A stretch of DNA of 64,000 bases. It comes from Alphaproteobacteria bacterium. GTDB lineage: Bacteria > Pseudomonadota > Alphaproteobacteria > UBA8366 > GCA-2717185. Numbering within the stretch: position 1 is the first letter of the stretch; every line of letters starts with the position of its first letter. Shown here piece after piece: positions 46,200-54,748 of the stretch. The DNA is taken from the NCBI GenBank assembly GCA_040905865.1, contig JBBDQU010000061.1, positions 1 through 64,000 on the forward strand. Direction: 5' to 3'. Both the position numbers and the translations under genes were made by a program. A model generated the notes under the pieces. The model was not told the DNA's origin, searched no databases, and worked only from the letters and a program-made list of their open reading frames with translations.

Positions 46200-46226
46200 G
46201 CCGTCCGCTGAAGGTCAGCGGACGGC
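46200..46226. other. Perfect 12-bp hairpin
   Basis: Arms GCCGTCCGCTGA (46200-46211) and TCAGCGGACGGC (46215-46226) are perfectly complementary around AGG. It lies between the small membrane-protein gene and the end of the dehydrogenase gene, just before a terminator-like hairpin. No T-run follows, so it may be a transcript-stabilising structure or part of the convergent termination region. Confidence 0.5.
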
Positions 46227-46240
46227 ATCAAGGCACAGAA

Positions 46241-46274
46241 CGGCGGTTCCCCCGGGAGCCGCCGCTTTTGTTTG
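46241..46274 (+). terminator. Rho-independent terminator
   Basis: An 11-base stem (CGGCGGTTCCC at 46241-46251 with GGGAGCCGCCG at 46254-46264, one T-G pair) is followed by CTTTTGTTTG. It terminates plus-strand transcription from the membrane-protein gene before it reads into the convergent dehydrogenase gene, which ends at 46285. Confidence 0.6.
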
Positions 46275-46284
46275 CCCGCCCCTG

Positions 46285-47334
46285 TTACAGGTCCAGTTCT
46301 TTGGCGCAGCCGAAATTCTCCGCCAGGTCGCCCAGCTTCTTCCAGGTCGCGTCCTCGACATCGATACCGTCGACGCTGCGCTTCTGTTCGGTGAGGTATT
46401 CCATCTCGCCGGGGTAATAGACCTTGTCGAATCCCTTCTGGGTCGGGGTTTCGTTCAGGTACCGGGCGAATTCGGTGACTTCCTGCTTGAAGGTGTCCAG
46501 CGGGCGGAAGGCCTCGACCTTGAACACGGCCATGAAGCAGCCGTCATTGTGCCGTCCGGTCGGTTCCACGCCGAAGCCCAGCCCGGTCAGCAGCCCGGAG
46601 AAGATTTCGACCATCGCGGCCAGCCCCGTGCCCTTGTAGCCGACCAGCCCGCCCAGCGGCAGCAGCACGCCGCCCTTGCTGAGGTCGCCCGGGTCGGTCG
46701 TCTGTTCGCCGTCCTTGGTCAGCACCCAGCCTTCGGGAATCGACTGGCCGCGCGCCTCGGCGAGCTTGATCTTGCCGTTCGCGGCGGCCGAGGTCGCCAT
46801 GTCGATGAAGACCGGCCCCGGCAAGTTGGAGGGCATGGCGATGGCGATCGGGTTGGTGCCCAGCCGCGCCTCGCGCCCGCCGAACGGCGCCACGGCCTTG
46901 GGTGAACGCCCGGAATCCGCCGTCATCATGGCGATGAAGCCTTCCTCCGCCGCCATGATCGGGTAGGAGGCGGCGCGGCCCACATGGCCCTGGCGGAACA
47001 CGGTGGTCGCGGCGACGTTCTGTTTGCGGCCCTTCTCGATGGTCTTCTTCATTGCGAATTCGTTGACCACATAGCCGAAGCCCCAATGGCCGTCGATCAC
47101 GGTCGTGGTGTCGCTTTCCTGGATGATGTCGATGGGCGCGCCGGGGATGATGTGCTTCACCTCGACCCGGTTGATATAGGACGGGATCTGGATGATGCCG
47201 TGCGAATCATGGCCGACCAGGTTGGCGTTGATGACATGGCGGGCCACCGTGGCGGCTTCGCTCGCCGGGGCGCCGGCCCCTTCCAGCAGTCTGGCGGCGA
47301 TGGTCCTCAGTCGGTCGGCTTGAATTAACGGCAT
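46285..47334 (-). CDS. Malate/L-lactate dehydrogenase family protein (Ldh2 family)
   Basis: A 349-residue NAD(P)-dependent dehydrogenase of the Ldh2/MDG2 superfamily (malate, L-lactate, sulfolactate, ureidoglycolate and similar 2-hydroxyacids). Characteristic blocks are VINANLVGHDSHGIIQIPSY (catalytic His), GRAASYPIMAAEEGFIAMM, GTNPIAIAMPSN, and VGYKGTGLAAMVEIFSGLLTG (shown in part as GYKGTGLAAMVEIFSG). The ATG at 47334 follows GGGGGAAAG; the frame runs on to 47502, but that overlaps the divergent Rieske gene. The exact 2-hydroxyacid is not deducible. Confidence 0.9.
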   Translation of the reverse strand: MPLIQADRLRTIAARLLEGAGAPASEAATVARHVINANLVGHDSHGIIQIPSYINRVEVKHIIPGAPIDIIQESDTTTVIDGHWGFGYVVNEFAMKKTIEKGRKQNVAATTVFRQGHVGRAASYPIMAAEEGFIAMMTADSGRSPKAVAPFGGREARLGTNPIAIAMPSNLPGPVFIDMATSAAANGKIKLAEARGQSIPEGWVLTKDGEQTTDPGDLSKGGVLLPLGGLVGYKGTGLAAMVEIFSGLLTGLGFGVEPTGRHNDGCFMAVFKVEAFRPLDTFKQEVTEFARYLNETPTQKGFDKVYYPGEMEYLTEQKRSVDGIDVEDATWKKLGDLAENFGCAKELDL

Positions 47335-47492
47335 GGTCTTTCCCCCTATGGCTGGTTTCCGGGCGCGGTTCCGGGCGCCGGTGCGGTTGCTTTTCGTCTC
47401 TGCCGCCATGATAAGCACGCCGCGCGGAATATGAAAATCACCTTGGCGGATGCGCGGCCACGCGGCAGGATGGCGGGCAGGGAGACAACGCC

Positions 47493-48827
47493 ATGACAGC
47501 ACAGCAGGACAGCGAGGATCTGACGCGCGTCGGCGCGGGCACGGTGATGGGCGATTTCATGCGCCAGTACTGGATACCGGCGGCGAAATCGGACGAGCTG
47601 GCGGCCGATGGCGACCCCATGCGGCTGATGCTGCTGGGCGAGAAGCTGATCGCCTTCCGCGACACGAACGGCCGGGTCGGGGTGATGGATCACCGCTGCC
47701 CGCATCGCTGCGCCTCGCTGTTCCTCGGGCGGAACGAGGAAGGCGGCATCCGCTGCGTCTACCATGGCTGGAAATTCGATGCGGCGGGCAATTGCATCGA
47801 CATGCCGAACCTGCGGCCGGAACAGGATTTCAGGCACAAGGTGCACGCGAAGGCCTACCGCGTGGCGGAGCGCAACGGGCTGGTCTGGGTCTATATGGGC
47901 GCGCGCGAACAGGCCCCGCCGCTGCCGGCGATGGAATCCACGCTGGTGCCGGAAGGCGAAGTCGGGATCAATTTCGTGATGCGCGACTGCAACTGGATGC
48001 AGGCGCTGGAAGGCGATATCGACACCTCGCATTTCGGCTTCCTGCATGTCGGTCATGTCGGGCCCGACGACGTGCCCGAAGACCACCCCTTCAACCAGAC
48101 GGTCAACGACCGCGCGCCGCGTTTCGACGTGGCGGATACGCCCTGGGGCGCCAGCTACGGCGCCTGGCGGCAATGCGCGCCGGGGCGGAACTACTGGCGG
48201 ATATCCAATTTCATCTTTCCGTTCTGGACGCAGACGCCGCAGGGCGCCTTCGACAGCCATGTGCATGTCCGCGCCTGGGTGCCGCTGGACGATACCCATA
48301 CAATGTTCATCTATGTCTACTGGAAGGCGGGCAGTTCCGGCGGCAACCGGGAGCGGCCGCCGCTGCGCAACGGCAAGCTGGGCGCGCCGCGCGCGCAGCA
48401 TGAATACCTGCCCAACACCACCGACTGGCTGGGCCGCTGGCGCATCACCGGCAATGAATCCAACGACTGGCAGATCGACCGCGCCTTGCAGCGCAGCGGC
48501 GCCCTGTTCACCGGCATCGCCAATATCCACCAGCAGGACCAGGCGGTGACCGAAAGCATGGGGCCGCTCACCGATCATGCCTTCGAGCACCTCGCCCCCT
48601 CCGACCTGATGATCACCCGCACGCGGCGGCGCTGCCTGCTGGCGGCGCGCGCCTTCCGTGCGACCGGCGAAGCCCCGCCGGGCGTCGACGATCCCGAATC
48701 CTTCTTTGCCGTGCGCAGCGGTTATTTCGAGGAAGACGAATCGGTCAAATTCGCGCAGGCCTATGCCAGCCACCTTGAAACCGTATGCCGCGCCGTGAAC
48801 CCGCCCTCCGCCGAAGCGGCCGACTGA
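47493..48827 (+). CDS. Rieske [2Fe-2S] aromatic ring-hydroxylating oxygenase, alpha subunit
   Basis: A 444-residue oxygenase of the phthalate 4,5-dioxygenase-like group. The Rieske centre is CPHRC and CVYHGWKFD (residues about 69-94). The mononuclear iron site is in GDIDTSHFGFLHVGH, with Asp bridging to the Rieske centre of a neighbouring subunit and the two His ligands. Such enzymes hydroxylate or demethylate aromatics using electrons from a separate reductase, which is not found here. The MFS gene starts two bases after the stop, which suggests an uptake-plus-degradation unit for an aromatic compound. Confidence 0.92.
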   Translation: MTAQQDSEDLTRVGAGTVMGDFMRQYWIPAAKSDELAADGDPMRLMLLGEKLIAFRDTNGRVGVMDHRCPHRCASLFLGRNEEGGIRCVYHGWKFDAAGNCIDMPNLRPEQDFRHKVHAKAYRVAERNGLVWVYMGAREQAPPLPAMESTLVPEGEVGINFVMRDCNWMQALEGDIDTSHFGFLHVGHVGPDDVPEDHPFNQTVNDRAPRFDVADTPWGASYGAWRQCAPGRNYWRISNFIFPFWTQTPQGAFDSHVHVRAWVPLDDTHTMFIYVYWKAGSSGGNRERPPLRNGKLGAPRAQHEYLPNTTDWLGRWRITGNESNDWQIDRALQRSGALFTGIANIHQQDQAVTESMGPLTDHAFEHLAPSDLMITRTRRRCLLAARAFRATGEAPPGVDDPESFFAVRSGYFEEDESVKFAQAYASHLETVCRAVNPPSAEAAD

Positions 48828-48828
48828 C

Positions 48829-49977
48829 TTGCGCCGCGCCATCATCGTGCTCGGCATCGGGCAGACGCTGACCTGGGCCTCCAGCTATTACCTCGTCGCC
48901 ATCCTCGCCGTGCCGATCGCGCGGGATATCGGCTTCGCCAGCAACTGGATCTTCGGGGCTTTTTCCGCCGCGCTGCTGATTTCCGCCGTGCTCGGCCCCC
49001 GCATCGGGCGGACCATCGACAGTTTCGGCGGCCGCGGCGTGCTGTCATCCGCCAATCTGGTCATCGCCGCGGGGCTGGTCGTGCTGGCCATGGCGCAGTC
49101 GGTGGCGACGGTCTGGGCCGCCTGGCTGATCCTCGGGGTCGGCATGGGGCTGGGCCTGTACGATGCCGCCTTCGCGGCGCTGGGCCGGATCTATGGCGAC
49201 CAGGCGCGCCGGGCGATCACCGGCATCACCCTGATCGCCGGTTTCGCCAGCACGGTCGGCTGGCCGCTGACCGGTTGGGGGCTGGCGGAAATCGGCTGGC
49301 GCGATACCTGCCTCGCCTGGGCGGCGGCGAATGTGCTGATCGGCTTCCCGTTGAGCCGCTTTCTGATCCCGAAAACCGAACCGCCCGCCGCGTCCGCCGA
49401 TGGCGTGAAACTGCCGAAGCCGCATATCCCGATGGACCGGTCGATGTGGCTGCTGGGCTTCGCCTTTGCCTCGGCCTGGATCGTGACGGCGGCGATGGCG
49501 GTGCACCTGCCGCGCATCCTGGAAACAGCGGGGGCGACCACGGCGCAGGCCATCGCCGCCGGCGCCATGATCGGCCCGGCGCAGGTCGCGGCGCGGCTGC
49601 TCGAAGCGGGCTTTCTCAGCAGGTTCCATGCGCTGGTCACCGCGCGGCTGGCGGCGGCGGCGCATCCGGTGGGCGTAGGACTGCTGTTTCTGCTCGGCGG
49701 CGCGTTTCCCTATGGCTTCGCCGTGCTGCACGGGGCCGGCAACGGCATCCTGACCATCGCGCGCGGCACGGTGCCGCTTGCGGTCTTCGGTCCGGAAAAC
49801 TACGGCTACCGGCTGGGATTGCTCGGCGCCCCGGCGCGGATCGGCCAGGCGGGCGCGCCGCTGCTGTTCGGCTTCCTGATCGACGAAATCGGTACCGGCG
49901 CGCTGTATGTCTCGTCAGGCCTCAGCCTCGCGGCGCTGGCGGCGTTCTGCATGCTGCGGGCGGGGAAGGGTGCGTGA
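48829..49977 (+). CDS. MFS transporter
   Basis: A 382-residue major-facilitator protein with about 12 hydrophobic helices. The block GVGMGLGLYDAAFAALGRIYG, shown in part as GLGLYDAAFAALGRIYG, resembles a subfamily often annotated as arsenite or aromatic transporters. The start is TTG 48829, one base past the Rieske-gene stop, with AGCGGCC rather than a strong ribosome site upstream; translational coupling is likely. It probably imports or exports the substrate of the neighbouring oxygenase. This assignment is by context only. Confidence 0.85.
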   Translation: MRRAIIVLGIGQTLTWASSYYLVAILAVPIARDIGFASNWIFGAFSAALLISAVLGPRIGRTIDSFGGRGVLSSANLVIAAGLVVLAMAQSVATVWAAWLILGVGMGLGLYDAAFAALGRIYGDQARRAITGITLIAGFASTVGWPLTGWGLAEIGWRDTCLAWAAANVLIGFPLSRFLIPKTEPPAASADGVKLPKPHIPMDRSMWLLGFAFASAWIVTAAMAVHLPRILETAGATTAQAIAAGAMIGPAQVAARLLEAGFLSRFHALVTARLAAAAHPVGVGLLFLLGGAFPYGFAVLHGAGNGILTIARGTVPLAVFGPENYGYRLGLLGAPARIGQAGAPLLFGFLIDEIGTGALYVSSGLSLAALAAFCMLRAGKGA

Positions 49978-49997
49978 GCAAGGCGCCGCATCGGCCC

Positions 49998-50417
49998 TCA
50001 CGAAACCGGCAGGCGATTCAGTATTGTCGCTGCGGCGAAGTGGGCGTACCAGGCGTATATCGCACAGAATACCGACAGGCAGAGTGACGGCAGCCATACG
50101 TCCCGATTTCTGAAAAACGCGAGGCCGATGACGGCGATCTGCAGGCTGGCAAACACGAGGCCCAGCCAGACGCCGCCCGCCGGAAACGCGACCTGCAGCA
50201 GCCCCGCGCCCAGCACGAATCCCTGGCTCGCCAATACCGGAAACAGAAACAGCAGCAGGCGCCGTCGCGGTCGGGCGAGACCCAGCATGGCGCCGACCAT
50301 CAGGCAGACCATGCCGCCCAGCGCCAGCAACGAAAACGCGCCCTGCCCGTAGGGGTTGGTCAGGGTCGCGGCGAACCAGAGATGCAGGTCGAGGAACAGG
50401 CGTATGCCGTCGCTCAC
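49998..50417 (-). CDS. Small integral membrane protein of unknown function
   Basis: A 139-residue protein with four hydrophobic segments. The start is a GTG at 50417 that overlaps the TGA of the upstream glycosyltransferase-like gene by four bases (GTGA), which both fixes the start and implies coupled translation. Segments include FSLLALGGMVCLMVGAML, LLLFLFPVLASQGFVLGAG and WLPSLCLSVFCAIYAWYAHF. No family is recognised. It converges on the MFS gene, 20 bases away. Confidence 0.65.
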   Translation of the reverse strand: MSDGIRLFLDLHLWFAATLTNPYGQGAFSLLALGGMVCLMVGAMLGLARPRRRLLLFLFPVLASQGFVLGAGLLQVAFPAGGVWLGLVFASLQIAVIGLAFFRNRDVWLPSLCLSVFCAIYAWYAHFAAATILNRLPVS

Positions 50418-51373
50418 GGTTCGCCGGTGCTCTTCCGCCAGATGCGGTGGCGCTGCGCCGCCTTCGCGGCGGTGCCGTAGCGCAGGGTGGAGGGGACGGT
50501 GTCGCCGTGCGAGGTCGGCACGTTGAACTCGTCGGTCCGTGTATTGCCCGGCATGCCCATGATGCTGACCGGCATATGCGGCTGATGGGGTTCCACATAC
50601 AGCCCGCGTTCCATGTCGATCAGCGGCAGGGCCATATTGCAGACCCAGTGGCACCAGGAGGGCAGGAAATGGGTCTTCAGCGTGCCGAGATGCACGGCCA
50701 CGTTCAGCGCCGACTGCTCCGCCTCGCGGTAGACGGCGCGCCGGATCGCGATCTCCGCGTAGTCCTGCCAGATTTTCCAGTGCGGCGCGTCGGGCGCGCC
50801 GCAAATCGCGCCGGCGGAAACGATCGGGTGCCGGTAGAGCCGCGCCGCCATGTCTTCGCCGAAGCCTTTTTCAAGGCAGGATTTCTGCCAGTCGAGGAAC
50901 CAGTGCCCGCCGCGATAGGTGGGTTTATAGGCGCGGTCGACCGCCGGGACGACGCAGAATCCGTCCCGCGCCGCGCCCGCGACGAAGAGCTTCAGCGCGT
51001 CGGCGTTCTGGAACCAGCTGTCCGCGTCGAGCCAGAAGACGTAGTCCCAGCCGGGGAAAATTTCCGGCAGGAAAGGCCGGCAGACCATCGCCTTGAACCA
51101 TTCCGGCGTCTTGCCCGCCAGTCCGTCGAACGGCCAGTCCGGGGTTGTGACGACGACGTTGCGCGCCTCCAGCCAGGCGCGCTGGCCCGCCTCCAGGCCG
51201 AGATCCATGACGGCGAAATCGGTCAGGTCCCCGGCGCCACAGGAATCCCAGGAAATCCACAGGTCGCGGAGCCATGTGAAATAGGGGGCGTTGGCGCCCG
51301 AAACGATCAGCGACGGCTTGCGGGTCACTCGGGATGGTTCCTGCGGGTGGGGCATGCGGTCAACGTAACGCAT
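50414..51373 (-). CDS. Glycosyltransferase-like protein
   Basis: A 319-residue protein with a glycosyltransferase A-fold look. The nucleotide-sugar/metal motif is likely DAD in WDYVFWLDADSWFQNADAL (residues about 110-125), preceded by an extended N-terminal strand region (SLIVSGANAPYFTWLRDLW). HWVCNMALPLIDMERG and other His/Trp-rich parts lie in the C-terminal half. It resembles GT8/GT24-like hypothetical proteins, but no substrate can be given. It is divergent from the TylF-type methyltransferase and coupled to the small membrane protein, so the three may modify a common glycan. Confidence 0.65.
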   Translation of the reverse strand: MRYVDRMPHPQEPSRVTRKPSLIVSGANAPYFTWLRDLWISWDSCGAGDLTDFAVMDLGLEAGQRAWLEARNVVVTTPDWPFDGLAGKTPEWFKAMVCRPFLPEIFPGWDYVFWLDADSWFQNADALKLFVAGAARDGFCVVPAVDRAYKPTYRGGHWFLDWQKSCLEKGFGEDMAARLYRHPIVSAGAICGAPDAPHWKIWQDYAEIAIRRAVYREAEQSALNVAVHLGTLKTHFLPSWCHWVCNMALPLIDMERGLYVEPHQPHMPVSIMGMPGNTRTDEFNVPTSHGDTVPSTLRYGTAAKAAQRHRIWRKSTGEP

Positions 51374-51456
51374 ATCGCCATGCGGGGGAATCGCCGCCGG
51401 TTGCCGGGATTCGCCCGCTGCGGCATATTCCTGTTACAGCATCGGAAGGGCGCGGC

Positions 51457-52203
51457 ATGGTCAAGGTCAGCATCAAAAAGCAGGTCGAGCTCGATTACCG
51501 GGACATCCGCGCCGACGACCCGGACGACGCCTTCTTCATGCAGCTCTTCCCGAAGATCGCCCCCTTCACCATGACGGTGGAGCGCGGGATCGAGGCGCCC
51601 TACCAGCTGTTCAAGGCGATCCAGTATATCGTGCAGAACGGCATCCCCGGCGACATCGTCGAATGCGGCGTCTGGCGCGGCGGCTCGGTGATGCTGGCGG
51701 CGATGGCGCTGCGGCGCTTCGGCGACACGAGCCGAAAGATCTACCTGTATGACACGTTCGAGGGCATGACCCGCCCGGGCGACCGCGACACGGACTGGGA
51801 CGGCAAGAACTACCAGCAGCTCTGGGACCAGGCGAAGCAGCAGAACAGGACCATGGGGTTTGGCGGGACGGTCGATGACGTGCGCGCCAATGTGCTGAAC
51901 ACCGGCTATCCGGAAGAAAACCTGGTCTTCGTGAAAGGGCCGGTGGAGGACACCATCCCCGGCGCCATGCCGGAAATTGCCGCGCTGCTGCGGCTGGATA
52001 CGGACTGGTACAACTCCACCTGGCACGAACTGGTGCATCTGTATCCGGTGCTCAGCACCGGCGGCATCCTGATCATCGACGACTACGGCTGGTGCGAGGG
52101 CGCGCGCGAGGCGACCGACAGGTATATCCGGGAAAACAGGGTCCGGATTTTCCTCTCCCGTGTCGAGGAATCGGTGCGGCTGGGGGTGAAAACCGAAAGT
52201 TAG
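51457..52203 (+). CDS. TylF/MycF family methyltransferase
   Basis: A 248-residue S-adenosylmethionine-dependent O-methyltransferase of the macrocin-O-methyltransferase family. Family blocks are GIPGDIVECGVWRGGSVMLA (SAM-binding loop), IYLYDTFEGMTRPG (acidic residue binding the ribose), and the metal-binding LRLDTDWYNSTWHELVHLYP and GGILIIDDYGWCEGAR. In macrolide producers the family methylates deoxysugar hydroxyls; here it more likely methylates a surface sugar, in keeping with the divergent glycosyltransferase-like gene. The ATG at 51457 follows GGAAGGG. Confidence 0.88.
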   Translation: MVKVSIKKQVELDYRDIRADDPDDAFFMQLFPKIAPFTMTVERGIEAPYQLFKAIQYIVQNGIPGDIVECGVWRGGSVMLAAMALRRFGDTSRKIYLYDTFEGMTRPGDRDTDWDGKNYQQLWDQAKQQNRTMGFGGTVDDVRANVLNTGYPEENLVFVKGPVEDTIPGAMPEIAALLRLDTDWYNSTWHELVHLYPVLSTGGILIIDDYGWCEGAREATDRYIRENRVRIFLSRVEESVRLGVKTES

Positions 52204-52280
52204 GCCGCGGGCCGGGATGCGGGCGTCCGGCTTCCCGGCGCGGCGTCAAATACCTGAGGCGCCATCGCCCCCCGCTGTGC

Positions 52281-52682
52281 TCAGCGCCTGGCAAGAAGGT
52301 CGCGGATTTCCTCCAGCAGGATTTCCTGCCTGGGCGGGGCGGCCGGCGCCGCGGGGGCGGCTTCTTCTTTCCTTTTCAGCGAATTCATGGCCCTGATAAT
52401 TATGAACAGGGCCCAGGCGACGATCATGAAGCTGATGACGCTGTTGATGAACAGCCCGTAATTGATCGCGACCTCGGGAACATTCGCCACCGCGTCGCCG
52501 TCTTTCAGGACGATCTTCAGGTCGGAAAAATCGACGCCGCCCAGCAGCAGTCCAATCGGCGGCATGATGATATCGTTCACCAGCGACTTGACGATTGTGC
52601 CGAACGCGCCGCCAAGTACGAAGCCGACGGCCAGATCCACCACATTGCCACGCATGGCAAATTTCTTGAATTCGTTAAGCAT
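52281..52682 (-). CDS. mscL: Large-conductance mechanosensitive channel
   Basis: A 133-residue channel subunit with the full MscL pattern: the amphipathic N-terminus [20 protein letters not shown], the first pore helix [21 protein letters not shown], shown in part as [20 protein letters not shown], a periplasmic loop, the second helix [20 protein letters not shown], and the C-terminal helix bundle [11 protein letters not shown] after an Ala/Pro-rich linker. The homopentamer opens at extreme membrane tension. The start ATG at 52682 is standard. Confidence 0.97.
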   Translation of the reverse strand: MLNEFKKFAMRGNVVDLAVGFVLGGAFGTIVKSLVNDIIMPPIGLLLGGVDFSDLKIVLKDGDAVANVPEVAINYGLFINSVISFMIVAWALFIIIRAMNSLKRKEEAAPAAPAAPPRQEILLEEIRDLLARR

Positions 52683-52783
52683 CTTCTGGTCCCCAGTTAA
52701 ATCGCCTGACCCCGGACGGCGCCTGCCGCCTGGGCAATACGGTGACGGCGACGCCGCCGCTTGCGGCGCAGTCTAGAGTAGAT

Positions 52784-52864
52784 CGCCTTTTATCTGACGC
52801 AATAATTGCGTCAGATAAAAGGCGTGAATCTGCTCTATCACTTTAAATTAAAAGCAGATTCACG
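52784..52864. repeat. Tandem AT-rich hairpins related to the palindromic element
   Basis: A perfect 19-bp inverted repeat (arms 52784-52802 and 52806-52824, loop TAA) is flanked by GAGTAGATC on the left and GTGAATCTGCTC on the right, ends that resemble those of the 71-base elements at 8246 and 63892. A second hairpin overlaps it: CGTGAATCTGCT (52823-52834) pairs perfectly with AGCAGATTCACG (52853-52864). Further ATTCACG copies follow at 52898-52904. It occupies most of the 254-base gap between mscL and the receiver gene. Confidence 0.65.
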
Positions 52865-52936
52865 TGTTAATCGGAATCACGATTTTCTTTAAGGCGGATT
52901 CACGGTACCCTGCCCACCAGAGAGGAAATCCGCCGT

Positions 52937-53431
52937 ATGCCAAACGACCTGACGCAGCTTTTGGTCCTCGTCGTGGACCCGGACCGGGCCATGTCCGCGC
53001 TGACGCGGGATGTTCTGAAATCGATCGGTATCGCCAAGGTCGATACGGTCGGTGACGCCGAGCGGGCGTTTGGCGAACTTCGCGCGAACGCCTATGACAT
53101 CGTAATTACCGAACGGGACATGGCGCCGACGGACGGTATTGCGCTGACGAAGACGATCCGGACATCCGGGAAAAGCGGGAATTCCCATGTCGCGATTCTG
53201 ATGATGACCGCGATGCCGACCAGGGAAATGGTGACAGAGGCCCGCGACGCCGGCGTGACCGAGTTTCTCATCAAGCCGTTTTCGATGGCGGATTTGCGGG
53301 CGCGGATCATCGCGATTCTGCGCCATCCGCGCAGTTTTATCGAAGAGTCGGATTACTTCGGTCCGGACCGGCGGCGCGCCGACCGGGACTATTACGGCGA
53401 GGACCAGCGCGGGGACGACCCGGACCGCTGA
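52937..53431 (+). CDS. CheY-like receiver domain protein with Glu at the phosphoacceptor position
   Basis: A 164-residue single-domain response regulator. The receiver fold is clear: LVLVVDPDRAM at the N-terminus, ILMMTAMPTREM with the conserved Thr, and FLIKPFSMADLRARI with the conserved Lys. The phosphoacceptor block reads IVITERDMAPTDGIAL, where relatives read TDWNMPPMDG, so Glu59 replaces the Asp; the acidic pair near residue 14 is also DP instead of DD. The tail FGPDRRRADRDYYGED is a charged extension seen in related alphaproteobacterial proteins. It may act in a phosphorylation-independent, always-on way. Confidence 0.85.
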   Translation: MPNDLTQLLVLVVDPDRAMSALTRDVLKSIGIAKVDTVGDAERAFGELRANAYDIVITERDMAPTDGIALTKTIRTSGKSGNSHVAILMMTAMPTREMVTEARDAGVTEFLIKPFSMADLRARIIAILRHPRSFIEESDYFGPDRRRADRDYYGEDQRGDDPDR

Positions 53432-53471
53432 ACGGTCCGGCTCCCCGGCCGGTCATTGCCGCGTCCTCCGG

Positions 53472-54569
53472 TCAGGCGACGGCGCGCATGCCGCGCCGCT
53501 GCGCGACGGCCGCCGCCAGGCCTTCCAGCACCGCGACGGAGGTGTCCCAGTCGATGCAGCCGTCGGTGATGCTCTGCCCGTAGGTCAGCGGCCTGCCGGG
53601 CACGAGGTCCTGCCGTCCGCCGACCAGGTGGCTTTCGATCATGACGCCGGTAATGCGGTCGTCGCCGGCGGCGATCCGGGCGGCGACATCGGCCATGACG
53701 GCCGGCTGGTTTTCCGGGTTCTTGGCGCTGTTCGCATGGCTGGCGTCGATCACCACGGATGCTGCCAGGCCCGATTTCCGCGCCACGGCGCAGGCGGCGT
53801 CCACGCTGGCCGCGTCGTAATTGGGCGCCTTGCCGCCGCGCAGGATGATGTGGCAGTCCTCATTACCGGTGGTCGTGGCGATGGCGGAACGGCCGTCCTT
53901 CGTCACCGCGAGGAAGTGATGCGGCTGGGCGGCGGCGCTTGCGGCATCGACGGCGATCTTCACGTCGCCGCCGGTGCCGTTCTTGAATCCGACCGGGCAG
54001 GACAGGCCGGAGGCCAGTTCGCGGTGCACCTGGCTTTCCGTCGTGCGCGCGCCGATGGCGGCCCAGGACACCAGGTCGGCGATGTATTGCGGGATCGTCA
54101 TGTCGAGGAACTCGCAGCCGGCCGGCAGGCCCAGGTTGTTGATGTCCAGCAGCAGCCGCCGCGCCAGGCGCAGCCCCCGTTCGATCTCGAAACTGCCGTC
54201 AAGGTTCGGGTCGTTGATCAGCCCCTTCCAGCCCACGGTGGTGCGCGGTTTGGAGAAATAGACCCGCATGACGAGCTCCAGCGTATCGCCGAACCGGCCG
54301 CGCAGGGCGGCCAGGCGGGTGGCGTATTCCATCGCGGCGGCCGGGTCGTGGATCGAGCAGGGGCCGATGACGACCGCCAGCCGGTCGTCGCGCCGGTGCA
54401 GGATCTGCTGCAGCGCGCGCCGCGCCCCGGTCACCGTTCCGGTCGCCCGGGGGGTGCGCGGGTATTGGGCGATGATCTGGGCGGGCGTGTTCAGTTCGGT
54501 GATATCGCGGATGCGGATATCGTCCGTGGTGTCGATTGTGGCGGCGATGGCGCCGGTATGGTCCAACAT
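53472..54569 (-). CDS. aroF: 3-deoxy-7-phosphoheptulonate (DAHP) synthase, class I AroG family
   Basis: A 365-residue class I DAHP synthase joining phosphoenolpyruvate and erythrose 4-phosphate, the first step of the shikimate pathway. Blocks VVIGPCSIHDPAAAMEYA, RVYFSKPRTTVGWKGLINDP, GLPAGCEFLD, WAAIGARTTESQVHRELASG, GFKNGTGG, ILRGGKAPNYD and VVIDASHANSAKN contain the metal and phosphate ligands. It is of the E. coli AroF/G/H type and therefore probably inhibited by an aromatic amino acid through its N-terminal region. The upstream leader peptide and terminator show control by transcription attenuation. Confidence 0.95.
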   Translation of the reverse strand: MLDHTGAIAATIDTTDDIRIRDITELNTPAQIIAQYPRTPRATGTVTGARRALQQILHRRDDRLAVVIGPCSIHDPAAAMEYATRLAALRGRFGDTLELVMRVYFSKPRTTVGWKGLINDPNLDGSFEIERGLRLARRLLLDINNLGLPAGCEFLDMTIPQYIADLVSWAAIGARTTESQVHRELASGLSCPVGFKNGTGGDVKIAVDAASAAAQPHHFLAVTKDGRSAIATTTGNEDCHIILRGGKAPNYDAASVDAACAVARKSGLAASVVIDASHANSAKNPENQPAVMADVAARIAAGDDRITGVMIESHLVGGRQDLVPGRPLTYGQSITDGCIDWDTSVAVLEGLAAAVAQRRGMRAVA

Positions 54570-54607
54570 GTGCCGGATCTCCCTGGTTCTGGCCAGGCCG
54601 GCGGCAT

Positions 54608-54636
54608 AAAAAAACCGCCAGCATCGTGGCGGTTTT
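54608..54636 (-). terminator. Attenuator terminator of the DAHP synthase leader
   Basis: On the minus strand AAAACCGCCA pairs perfectly with TGGCGGTTTT (plus coordinates 54611-54620 and 54627-54636) around a six-base loop and is followed by seven T (54608-54614). It lies between the leader-peptide stop and the DAHP synthase start, as an attenuator must. A competing GGCGGCGG segment (54678-54685) could pair with the CCGCC of the terminator arm, or with an ACCGCC inside the leader-peptide coding region (54721-54732), giving the usual 1:2, 2:3, 3:4 choice. Confidence 0.85.
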
Positions 54637-54657
54637 GAGACTGTCCCTGATCGAAAT

Positions 54658-54741
54658 TCAGATCGAACGAACCCCTGCCGCCGCCGATGGCATCGGATAG
54701 CTGAAGTACCAGAAGGTAAACGTGGCGGTTACGGTGTTCAT
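54658..54741 (-). CDS. Aromatic leader peptide of the DAHP synthase attenuator
   Basis: A 27-residue ORF starting ATG at 54741 and ending TGA at 54658-54660, too short for usual gene calling. Residues 8-15 read FTFWYFSY: six of eight are Phe, Trp or Tyr, the end products of the pathway whose first enzyme follows. The ribosome would stall here when any aromatic tRNA is uncharged and so relieve termination at 54608-54636. The ATG is seven bases after the proposed -10 box, so the transcript probably begins at or next to it (leaderless), as known for trpL of Sinorhizobium meliloti. Confidence 0.85.
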   Translation of the reverse strand: MNTVTATFTFWYFSYPMPSAAAGVRSI

Positions 54742-54748
54742 GATGATG

